From Planctomycetaceae bacterium (GTDB lineage Bacteria > Planctomycetota > Phycisphaerae > Phycisphaerales > SM1A02), in contig JAIYCA010000208.1 in the NCBI GenBank assembly GCA_027488265.1, positions 1 to 7,348 on the forward strand: DNA of 7,348 bases, read 5' to 3'. A program made the translations under genes and the position numbers. The notes below the pieces were generated by a model. The model was not told the origin of the DNA. It saw nothing but the letters and a program-made list of their open reading frames with translations, and ran no database searches. Of the stretch, positions 1 to 5,680 are shown piece after piece (the stretch's first letter is position 1; each line of letters begins with the position of its first letter).

Positions 1-408
1 ACCGCCGAGTTCTGCCGTCTGGCGGGCCTCCGGCTTCCGACCGAGGCCGAATGGGAGTTCGCGTGCCGCGCCGGCGTTGAGGCGCCGCGCTACGGCGAGC
101 TCGACGCCATCGCATGGCACCTCGGGAACTCCGGGGGCCGCAAGCACCCCGTGGGCACGAAGGCCGCGAACCCCCTCGGTTTCCATGACATGATCGGCAA
201 CGCATGGGAGTGGGTGAGCGACTGGTACGGCGACTACACGCGAAGCGCCAAGACCGATCCGACCGGCCCCGAAACCGGGAAGTCACGCATCGCGCGCGGC
301 AGTTTCTTCGACTTCGAGGACGGCTTCTGCCGCGCGTCGCGTCGGTACGAGATCCAGACCATCGACTCCGGCGGCGGCACGGGCTTCCGCGTCGCGCGCA
401 ATCCGTGA
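1..408 (+). CDS. SUMF1 / formylglycine-generating-enzyme-like protein, C-terminal 135 residues (5' end outside window)
   Basis: The reading frame is open from the first base and ends with TGA at 406-408. The visible residues carry the hallmarks of the SUMF1 (FGE-sulfatase, C-type-lectin-like) fold: RLPTEAEWEFACRAG, then GNAWEWVSDWYGDY, an RGSF segment, and the terminal GTGFRVAR. Family members include the copper enzyme that turns a sulfatase cysteine into formylglycine, but also many non-catalytic or differently acting proteins such as partners of kinases and secreted proteins. In true FGE two cysteines follow the GGSY segment; here that stretch reads RGSFFDFEDGFCRASRR, so only the second cysteine position appears to be kept. 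I therefore call it a SUMF1-domain protein and not a proven sulfatase activator. No sulfatase gene is visible. The N-terminal part, and any signal peptide or fused kinase domain, lies outside the window. Confidence 0.9.
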   Translation, partial: TAEFCRLAGLRLPTEAEWEFACRAGVEAPRYGELDAIAWHLGNSGGRKHPVGTKAANPLGFHDMIGNAWEWVSDWYGDYTRSAKTDPTGPETGKSRIARGSFFDFEDGFCRASRRYEIQTIDSGGGTGFRVARNP

Positions 409-525
409 CGCGGAGGCTGCCGTCACCGTCGTTCGGGGCTCCTCCCTGATCGAAATGGCTCCGAACTCTCGATGGTGTTCTAAGCGTGCCAGAGGGCGGG
501 AAGGTCGACTCTCCGCGCAACCGCC

Positions 526-1089
526 TCACGCGCTGCGTCGCTGCTCGCGCTTCCATCGATCGATCTCACGCTTGAGATGCGATGGTCGGAATCCTCGACC
601 CGAGATGAGCCGCTTCCAGTCCGGCGCGTGATCGAAGTGCTGCAGTTGGATGTGGTAGTAGTTGATGTACTCAAGCACTGCGAGGACGAGCAGCACCGCC
701 GGCGCCAGAAACTGCGCGGAGAGCGTTGGGGTCTTCGTGATGCACTCAACGCCGAGCGCGATCGCCGCGGCGGCGCAGAGGGCGATGGCTGGCCAGCGCA
801 TCCAAAGGAGCATGGGAATACGGTCCTTGCCTGCGGCCGACTCGCCGCGCGCCTTGCGAAGCATCATCCGCAGCACGATGGTGCCGATCACGAGAAGGAA
901 CGAACAGGCGAGGCACGACAGCACCAGCGCGGCTGTGATTGTTCCGCCTGCACTGAGCACGAGGTAGACCGCCAGCGCAGGGACGAACACAACGTTCCCT
1001 GCCTCCAACTTCCAGTAGGTCGTAAGGCGACGAGCGGCGGCGGAGGTGGCATGCATCGAAGTGGTGCTCTGCTGATGAATGCTGCGCAT
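526..1089 (-). CDS. Small four-helix membrane protein of unknown function
   Basis: I do not recognise a named family. From the first ATG (1087-1089) the product is 187 residues with four hydrophobic stretches at about 32-48, 51-74, 94-116 and 125-145, so it is very probably an inner-membrane protein. The C-terminal tail (EYINYYHIQLQHFDHAPDWK, then a basic stretch ending REIDRWKREQRRSA) is charged and soluble-looking. The sequence just before helix 1 (RRLTTYWKLEAGN) is also charged. The frame is open further upstream to a TTG at 1152, and another ATG lies at 1054-1056; none of the three has a convincing Shine-Dalgarno, so the start is uncertain. The gene converges on the SUMF1 gene with a 117-bp gap in which I see no clear terminator. 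The plus-strand frame over the same bases lacks protein-like character. Confidence 0.75.
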   Translation of the reverse strand: MRSIHQQSTTSMHATSAAARRLTTYWKLEAGNVVFVPALAVYLVLSAGGTITAALVLSCLACSFLLVIGTIVLRMMLRKARGESAAGKDRIPMLLWMRWPAIALCAAAAIALGVECITKTPTLSAQFLAPAVLLVLAVLEYINYYHIQLQHFDHAPDWKRLISGRGFRPSHLKREIDRWKREQRRSA

Positions 1090-1181
1090 TGGTGCAATCA
1101 CCGATGCGGAACGGGCAGGTGCTCGTTCAAGTGAAGAGTGCGTCGGCGGCAAGATACTCGCGCGCCGTGATCAGATCGCAA

Positions 1182-1425
1182 TTCATGGCCGCGGCTTCCG
1201 TTTCGATCTGCCTCTGATCTTCAAAGAGTGTGACCCCGTTAAGAGTGCGCGTGAGAGCGTGGCGGTGAGTCCGCCATTTGACCACCGTTTCGATGTGACC
1301 CTTGGGATCTCTCCACAAACTCAAGAGCGCGCAACCCTCCGCCACGACGCGCCCGCAGGGGATTTCGCTCGGGTCATCTGGTAAACGAAACGGTCGGCCC
1401 CGTTTGAGGCCGACCGTTGAAGCTC
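1182..1425 (-). repeat. Diverged dispersed repeat element, copy 1 (with 45-bp perfect core at 1381-1425)
   Basis: This stretch aligns over its whole length with 4118-4353 in the same orientation. Shared blocks include TTCATGG at the left end, GTTTCGATCT, CGTGAGAGCG, CTCTCCACAAAC, GAGAGCGCGCAACCC/AAGAGCGCGCAACCC and GCGCGCCCGCAGGGG. I judge identity by eye at roughly three quarters, with insertions and deletions that are not multiples of three, so it is unlikely to be protein-coding. The last 45 bases (1381-1425) are identical to 4309-4353 and hold a hairpin. In this copy the element abuts an Rhs fragment on its right. Function unknown; it could be a dispersed non-coding repeat, a duplicated tRNA 3' flank, or one end of an island. 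Confidence 0.8.
1389..1418 (-). terminator. Perfect 11-bp stem hairpin in repeat copy 1, terminator-like
   Basis: AACGGTCGGCC (1389-1399) pairs perfectly with GGCCGACCGTT (1408-1418) around an 8-base loop. On the minus strand the hairpin is followed by TCGTTTAC, giving a short U-rich tail. It is identical in sequence to the hairpin just after the tRNA-Asn gene. Here it would lie downstream of the Rhs fragment, which is probably not a functional gene. Confidence 0.55.
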
Positions 1426-1560
1426 GCGCATCGCGACGACCTCGCCCTGGCGGTTGTAGTCGAGGAGCGTGGGCTGCGGCTTGTCGATCGGCCCGATGTT
1501 GATGCGCGTGGTGTCGGGGTAGTGGATCTCGGCGAGGAGGTCGTTCGAGGCGACGCGTTC
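1426..1560 (-). pseudogene. Rhs/YD-repeat protein fragment (45 codons)
   Basis: Reading the minus strand gives a short stretch with the look of an Rhs repeat region: ERVASNDLLAEIHYPDTTRI, then a spacer, then LLDYNRQGEVVAMR. This resembles the YPD...YN.QGQV pattern of YD repeats, which form the beta-cage wall of Rhs toxins. There is no Rhs sequence on either side: to the left the frame runs directly into the repeat element, and to the right it runs into antisense of a transposase fragment. It has no start of its own and must be a remnant of a longer Rhs gene. Its strand matches the intact Rhs-core gene at 2521-3879, so it may derive from the same or a sister locus. Confidence 0.7.
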
Positions 1561-1561
1561 G

Positions 1562-1828
1562 CACGCCTTCCAAGACGAGCTCAAGACCGTCGGCATCGAG
1601 TCGAGCCCGTCCGTCCTGCGGCAACCCGAAGGGAACGGATGCATCGAAAGGTTCATCCGAACGCTCAAGGGCCAGCTCCTGTGGCTCCGGCCCTTCGACA
1701 CCGTCGAGGAGCTTCGCAGGGCCCTCCGCGACTTCGCCCGCCGCTTCAACAACCACTGGATCATCGGGTGGATCGGCTACCGAACGCCCGCAGCGCACCG
1801 ACGCATCCTCCTCGGGGTGGCCGCGTGA
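1562..1828 (+). pseudogene. Truncated IS3-like DDE transposase (integrase core), C-terminal fragment
   Basis: In the plus frame ending with TGA at 1826-1828 the translation includes AFQDELKTVGIESSPSVLRQ, then PEGNGCIERFIRTLKGQLLW, a DTVEELRRALRDFARR helix, and GYRTPAAHRR near the end. This is the last part of the rve/DDE integrase domain of IS3-type transposases. The glutamate in NGCIER matches the third catalytic residue of the DDE triad. The two catalytic aspartates and everything before them are missing: sense sequence begins near 1562 and an in-frame TAG lies at 1520-1522. There is no usable start codon, so it is a 5'-truncated remnant of about 88 residues, followed closely by a probable IS end. 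Confidence 0.8.
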
Positions 1829-1843
1829 ACACCAACTTCAACT

Positions 1844-1868
1844 TGTCTCAGAAAATGCAGGCGGTACA
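1844..1868 (+). mobile_element. Probable right terminal inverted repeat of the IS remnant
   Basis: Fifteen bases after the transposase stop lies a 25-base segment which, read inward on the minus strand from 1868, begins TGTACCGCCTGCATTTTCTG. IS3-type ends start with 5'-TG and lie just after the transposase stop, so position and sequence fit. The matching left end is not in the window, so the assignment rests on position and the TG terminus only. Confidence 0.5.
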
Positions 1869-1951
1869 GCCCCTCGACTAGCAGTTACTTGTGACATGGT
1901 AGATGTTACTCGTACCGCCGATTGTCGCACGAACTCGGATTCGTTGAATCC

Positions 1952-2518
1952 TCATTCTTCGCGCAGTGCATTCGCCACGGAGTCGATCTCATCAGGGGAG
2001 CAGTATCCTTGTTGGAAGGAGAGGATGTCCTCTGCGGTATGTCCACAAGCGTTGCGTGCGGCCTTTCGCGCCCCCGCTGCGAGAAGCAGTCGAACCACCG
2101 CGGCAGATGTCTGCGCATTGGTTGCCAGTGTTTCGCTGAGCGCTACGGCGAACATCAATGGCGTCCAGCCCTTTCCGTCTCCCTTATTGGGGTCGGCACC
2201 ATGCTGAAGTAGTAAGCTCACGAGACGCGGCTCATTCGAATAGGAGGCACTCATCAGAAGGGTGACTCCCTCCCCATGACCTCGCCGCACGTGGTTGGGG
2301 TCGAGGCCCGCGCTAAGCAGACTCTCCATCCCAGATAGATCGTGCTCCTCCATCGCTTCGAACATATAAGTGTCAATAAGTGAGACGGCCGAGTTAGTCT
2401 CATGCTGATCGAGAATGCTTGGAGTTTGCATTAGATATGCGCGGAGTGAGTCGCGCGCCGTCGCGCCGGCTCGGACGAGAAGATTGAACTCCGTTACTTT
2501 TGAGTTCTCCACGGGCAT
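1952..2518 (-). CDS. Ankyrin-repeat protein, candidate immunity protein for the upstream Rhs-linked toxin
   Basis: The product is 188 residues from the ATG at 2516-2518 to TGA at 1952-1954. Residues about 50-80 (ESLLSAGLDPNHVRRG), 84-113 (GVTLLMSASYSNEPRLVSLL, then QHGADPNKGD) and 117-150 (GWTPLMFAVA, VVRLLLAAGA) are ankyrin repeats, with a partial fourth at HTAEDIL. The first 45 residues look like a helical cap. There is no signal peptide, so it should stay in the cytoplasm. The frame is open further upstream, but that part lies over the Rhs gene; I chose the start two bases after the Rhs stop (TGAGCATG), with a GGAGAG 11 bases before the ATG. Such tight coupling to an Rhs C-terminus is the classic arrangement of an immunity gene, and ankyrin proteins are a known immunity class in polymorphic toxin systems. 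Immunity function is inferred. Base composition is lower in GC than the flanks. Confidence 0.8.
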   Translation of the reverse strand: MPVENSKVTEFNLLVRAGATARDSLRAYLMQTPSILDQHETNSAVSLIDTYMFEAMEEHDLSGMESLLSAGLDPNHVRRGHGEGVTLLMSASYSNEPRLVSLLLQHGADPNKGDGKGWTPLMFAVALSETLATNAQTSAAVVRLLLAAGARKAARNACGHTAEDILSFQQGYCSPDEIDSVANALREE

Positions 2519-2520
2519 GC

Positions 2521-3879
2521 TCAAGCCGACTCTCCAAAGGGGAAACGCATCCGTTGGAACTCTTGGTGTTCGAACAGTTGTCTGTAGTAATCCTCCACGC
2601 GGTCGTTGTACTGGCGGATCGTTTGGTTCGTCGCTTCGATCTCCGGATTGCATAGCGCTCTGACCCGGTCCCACCATTTCTGCCTGTTGATTGCCGCATC
2701 GAGCGTAGCCTGCGCGTGCTTACCGTCAGCGAGGTTGTGATGCTCCATGCATCTATCGGCTTGCCAACGAAGTTGCCAATATCGGAGCTTCCTTTGATTC
2801 ATTTCCTTGGCTTCCGAACAGGTCGTCACATCTTTGAGCTGACGGCCGAACTGCTTCCCGAGATCCCTGTATGACTTGACGAGGTGCCCGCAAGGATCTT
2901 TGGGACACTTGCTCCCTTCCGGGGGCGGTTCGTAAGGGATTGTGGTTGCATCCTCGGCGTCCAGGGTCGGAACTTCCTCGAGCGGACGCGGAATTCCATC
3001 CACAGGAATCCCGATCGGTTCTGCGGGGCGAGCTCCGGTCGGTATCGGGATCGCTGGCCACACCGGTCGCGGCTGTGCCCAAGTAGGGTGTGCCCACCAA
3101 CCGGGTCTAGGAATGGCGATTGGTCGTGGCAGCACCATTGGACGCGGTAGCACTAGAGGAAGTGCGACCTGCAACCCCCACGGATCTACACCGTTTACTA
3201 CGCTTCCCCGCACATACTCATACAAGTTCATCCCATCGACATACCCGAGCGGGTCGCGCTCGATCCACCGCCCGAGCGGCGGCGAGTTCCACCGGTTGCG
3301 CGCGAGGTACATCTCGGTCTCGGGCGCGAAGCGGTAGCCGCAGTAGCCGGTGCGGTTGGCGGTGCCTGCGGAGCTGAGCGCGCCGTCCGGGATCGCGGGG
3401 ATGTAGGTGAGCACCGTCCCGAGGTCGGTCGCGTTCACGACACCGTCGCGGTTGAAGTCGGCCTCGCTCCGGTAGTTCCCGGCGGTGATCGCGCCGAAGG
3501 AGCCGAGCACGATCCGGTCTCCTTGCGTGACGCCATAGGCGTTGTCGAGATCGGTGTTGAGCGCGCAGCGAACCAGTCGCACCTTGTTCGCGCCTGGAAA
3601 TGCATCCCCTGGGTTGGCCGGCATGAAGAGATCGTGGCCGCCATTCTCGCCGTCGATGTAGTCGGTCTCGAACACGGTGTATGCAGCGTCGCCGTAGGGC
3701 GTACCTGATGCAAAGGTCGGGATGCCGCCCACGAATGGAACGAGGTCCGCGACCTCGCGCGGCATCGGTGGAAATGTCGCCGCGAGTTTGCGAAGCTCCG
3801 CGTCCGACTGCGCGAGCGCCTGTGACCCGCACAGCATCACGAGTACGACGGCGGCGATCGGGTGTGTCTGCATTCCCAT
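2521..3879 (-). CDS. Secreted short Rhs-core protein with dockerin-like loop and unrecognised C-terminal (candidate toxin) domain
   Basis: The start is the ATG at 3877-3879, preceded 8 bases upstream by GAGG; the frame continues upstream through the tRNA gene but that part is not coding. The product is 452 residues. Residues 1-24 form a signal peptide (hydrophobic core AAVVLVMLCG, end ALAQ), so export through Sec is likely. Residues 25-140 are unrecognised. Residues 141-153 (DFNRDGVVNATDL) match a calcium-binding EF-hand/dockerin loop. Residues 178-236 are an Rhs core: GYRFAPETEMYLARNRW, RWIERDPLGY, NLYEYV and VDPWGL, with the two DPxG motifs normally seen around the Rhs self-cleavage site. 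YD repeats are absent. Residues 238-321 are proline-rich. Residues 323-452 are a helical domain with Cys325, 330, 354, 377 and 410 and HH 380-381, which I cannot assign. In Rhs proteins the variable domain after DPxG is the toxin, so this is inferred to be one. The ankyrin gene follows directly. Confidence 0.82.
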   Translation of the reverse strand: MGMQTHPIAAVVLVMLCGSQALAQSDAELRKLAATFPPMPREVADLVPFVGGIPTFASGTPYGDAAYTVFETDYIDGENGGHDLFMPANPGDAFPGANKVRLVRCALNTDLDNAYGVTQGDRIVLGSFGAITAGNYRSEADFNRDGVVNATDLGTVLTYIPAIPDGALSSAGTANRTGYCGYRFAPETEMYLARNRWNSPPLGRWIERDPLGYVDGMNLYEYVRGSVVNGVDPWGLQVALPLVLPRPMVLPRPIAIPRPGWWAHPTWAQPRPVWPAIPIPTGARPAEPIGIPVDGIPRPLEEVPTLDAEDATTIPYEPPPEGSKCPKDPCGHLVKSYRDLGKQFGRQLKDVTTCSEAKEMNQRKLRYWQLRWQADRCMEHHNLADGKHAQATLDAAINRQKWWDRVRALCNPEIEATNQTIRQYNDRVEDYYRQLFEHQEFQRMRFPFGESA

Positions 3880-4117
3880 CGGATTGTCCTCGGAGGACCG
3901 AACGCGGACAGGAAGCTCGCATTGCTCTGCGAAAGCTGCAAGCGCGCGGTTCCATGGCGTACGGACCAACCTCCGTCCGTGTGCAGCGTGGTGAAGGATC
4001 CATAACTGGCCCGTTGAGTCCATGGGCGCCACCTGAAGTCCGTCGTAGGGGGTTCGGTCTTGGACGTTCAAAGACGCGCATGCACGCGTGAGCAGGCCGA
4101 GGTGCCTTAGGACCAAG
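3880..4117. other. Intergenic leader upstream of the Rhs-core gene; no gene seen
   Basis: The minus-strand frame is open here, but the translation shows no family features and the signal peptide begins only at 3879. I found no convincing sigma-70 promoter: TTGAAC with an 18-base spacer to TACGAC on the minus strand (around 4040-4070) is a weak candidate only. A small inverted repeat (ACGGA with TCCGT, near 3960-3976) is too short to call. Confidence 0.4.
3888..3891 (-). promoter_or_regulatory. Shine-Dalgarno (GAGG) that sets the start of the Rhs-core gene
   Basis: The minus strand reads GAGGACAATCCG followed by ATG, giving a good core with an 8-base spacer. It agrees with the signal peptide beginning at that ATG. 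A second in-frame ATG two codons later is less well spaced. Confidence 0.6.
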
Positions 4118-4353
4118 TTCATGGGGCTGTTTCGATCTCCCCCTGATCTCTTCCGCCTGTGAACCCGTTCAGAGAGCCCGTGAGAGCGGGGCGGCCATTT
4201 CGCAGTGTCCCCACCCTTCGGATCAGACCCTTCCGCTCTCTCCACAAACCCGAGAGCGCGCAACCCCCGCCTCGGCGCGCCCGCAGGGGGTTCATTTCGC
4301 ATCAGCCTGTAAACGAAACGGTCGGCCCCGTTTGAGGCCGACCGTTGAAGCTC
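4118..4353 (-). repeat. Diverged dispersed repeat element, copy 2, ending 3 bases inside the tRNA-Asn gene
   Basis: This is the partner of 1182-1425 in direct orientation. The 45 bases 4309-4353 are identical between copies, while the left 190 bases are diverged. This copy has clearer internal inverted repeats than copy 1: CGCTCTC with GAGAGCG (around 4233-4257) and AACCCCC with GGGGGTT (around 4262-4292), both weakened by changes in copy 1. It begins at the last three bases of the tRNA gene and runs away from it. No open frame in it looks like a protein family. Confidence 0.8.
4317..4346 (-). terminator. Terminator-like hairpin directly downstream of tRNA-Asn
   Basis: AACGGTCGGCC (4317-4327) and GGCCGACCGTT (4336-4346) form a perfect 11-bp GC-rich stem with an 8-base loop. 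It starts four bases after the end of the tRNA gene on the minus strand and is followed by TCGTTTAC, so with the stem's closing TT there is a modest U-rich tail. Position and shape fit an intrinsic terminator for the tRNA transcript. Confidence 0.7.
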
Positions 4354-4423
4354 CCCGAACTGGACTCGAACCAGTGACATGCGAGTTAACAGCTCGCCGC
4401 TCTACCAACTGAGCTATCGGGGA
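4351..4423 (-). tRNA. tRNA-Asn (anticodon GTT)
   Basis: The minus strand folds into a complete 73-base cloverleaf. The acceptor stem is TCCCCGA with TCGGGGA and discriminator G. The D stem is GCTC/GAGC with loop AGTTGGTA. The anticodon stem is GCGAG/CTCGC with loop CTGTTAA, anticodon GTT at 4388-4390. The variable loop has five bases, and the T stem ACTGG/CCAGT has loop TTCGAGT. All stems pair perfectly. The 3' CCA is not encoded (the next bases are CTT), so it must be added by the CCA-adding enzyme. A promoter lies just upstream and a hairpin just downstream. The gene reads Asn codons AAC and AAU. Confidence 0.97.
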
Positions 4424-4441
4424 ATAGGTTGTGGGACGGAA

Positions 4442-4469
4442 AGGATACCGTCCGCCACGCGATCGTCAA
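4442..4469 (-). promoter_or_regulatory. Sigma-70-type promoter of the tRNA-Asn gene
   Basis: On the minus strand TTGACG (complement of 4464-4469) and TATCCT (complement of 4442-4447) are separated by 16 bases and end 18 bases before the tRNA 5' end. This leaves a leader of about 11 bases, as expected for a tRNA gene. Confidence 0.6.
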
Positions 4470-4638
4470 GCGGCTCGCAAGACTTGAGTTCTGAACCGCC
4501 GAATCGAGCGGAAGGTCGACAAACTTGGCTTGTTCGCGTCTGCCCGACCCATCGGCTCGCGAAGCCCGACCAAAGTTGAGCGCAATTTGCATATCGCCGA
4601 GGTTGCGTGAGGGAAGGGGAGATCTCTAGGCTGCCCCG

Positions 4639-5640
4639 ATGCAACAAGCGCCACACGATCCCTCGCGCCGCTCCTTCACCGCCCTCACAGGTCTCGCCGC
4701 GCTTGGGGGCGCCCTTGGCATCTCTCCGCGGTTCGCGCACGCGCAAGCCAACGCATCCGCACCAGCGCAGAACGCTGCGACGCGCCCCGCGCGCGCCCTT
4801 CGTTTCGCGCACTTCACCGACCTTCACATCACGCCCGATCGCCCGAGCGAGCCTGGCATGAAGAAAGCGTTTGAGACCGCGCAGGCCGACGGCATCGAGA
4901 TGATCCTGACCGGTGGCGATCTGATCATGGATTCGTTCGCGACGAAGCGCGAGCAAGTCGATCGCGAGTGGGCACTCCTCCACAAACTCTTCGCGGAGCA
5001 CTGCAAGGTTCCCGTCGAACACTGCCTCGGCAACCACGACATCTTCGGGTTCTGCCTTTCAAAGGCGGGCCTCGAGGGTGATGAAGCCGACTTCGGCTAC
5101 GCGCGCGCGCTCGCGGAACTCAAACTCGCCGCGCGTTGGCGCAGCTTTGATCGCAACGGCTGGCACTTCATCGTGCTCTCGTCGGTCGAGCGCGATCCGA
5201 AGGACGAGTGCGGCTATCTCGCGTATCTCAACGACGAGCAGCGCGCGTGGCTCGAGGCAGACCTCGCGGCGACGAAGTTGCCGACCGTCGTCGTTTCGCA
5301 CGTTCCGATCGTGACGGTCACACCCGCGGTGCGCGGTGGCGAAACCGAGCGAAAGAACGACAAGACCGTGATTTCCGGCGGGCTCGTTCACCTCGACGCG
5401 CCGACCGTGCACGGCGTCTTCCGCAAGGCGGGCAACGTGAAACTCGTGCTCTCGGGTCATATGCATCTCATCGATCGCTGCGAGACCGATGGCGTCACCT
5501 ACTGCTGCAGCGGCGCTGTTTGCGGCGGTTGGTGGAAGCCGACGAAGACCTACTGCGACCCGACGTACGCGCTTATCGATCTCAACACGGATGGCTCATT
5601 CGATTACCGCATCAAGCCGACCGGTTGGACGAATTCGTAA
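4639..5640 (+). CDS. Tat-exported calcineurin-like metallophosphoesterase
   Basis: The product is 333 residues. A twin-arginine signal (SRRSFTALTGLAALGGALGI, RR at 10-11) ends near AHA-Q at about 35, so the folded, metal-loaded enzyme is probably exported. All five metallophosphoesterase blocks are present: FTDLHI (D61, H63), TGGDL (D94), GNHD (N132, H133), VSHVPI (H221) and SGHMH (H274, H276). These bind the dinuclear metal centre that hydrolyses phosphodiesters or phosphomonoesters. The length and layout resemble class III (CpdA-like) cyclic-nucleotide phosphodiesterases and related secreted phosphatases; the substrate cannot be read from the sequence. The ATG at 4639 is placed just right for the Tat signal, although the ribosome site is weak (AGG 8 bases upstream, GGGGAG further away). 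It is divergent from tRNA-Asn and convergent with the DUF4956 gene, 40 bp away, so it is likely a single-gene transcript. Confidence 0.93.
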   Translation: MQQAPHDPSRRSFTALTGLAALGGALGISPRFAHAQANASAPAQNAATRPARALRFAHFTDLHITPDRPSEPGMKKAFETAQADGIEMILTGGDLIMDSFATKREQVDREWALLHKLFAEHCKVPVEHCLGNHDIFGFCLSKAGLEGDEADFGYARALAELKLAARWRSFDRNGWHFIVLSSVERDPKDECGYLAYLNDEQRAWLEADLAATKLPTVVVSHVPIVTVTPAVRGGETERKNDKTVISGGLVHLDAPTVHGVFRKAGNVKLVLSGHMHLIDRCETDGVTYCCSGAVCGGWWKPTKTYCDPTYALIDLNTDGSFDYRIKPTGWTNS

Positions 5641-5680
5641 TCGCGGCGCGCGCATACGAACCTACTCACGTCGCGGCGAA

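Noticed and set aside
1127..1798. 223-residue minus-strand open frame
   Set aside because: It crosses antisense of the transposase fragment, the Rhs fragment in the wrong frame, and the repeat element, so it is a chance frame over a mosaic region.
1937..1951. Inverted repeat GGATTC-GTT-GAATCC just after the ankyrin stop
   Set aside because: The stem is only 6 bp with a 3-base loop and there is no T-run after it on the minus strand, so I do not call a terminator.
3218..4081. 287-residue minus-strand open frame
   Set aside because: It is an alternate frame of the Rhs-core gene with very Arg-rich composition; the other frame has the signal peptide, EF-hand loop and Rhs core.
3880..4380. N-terminal 167-residue extension of the Rhs-core frame, reading through the repeat element and into the tRNA gene
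   Set aside because: It overlaps a perfect tRNA-Asn and its terminator hairpin, lacks protein-like features, and a signal peptide with a good Shine-Dalgarno begins at 3879.
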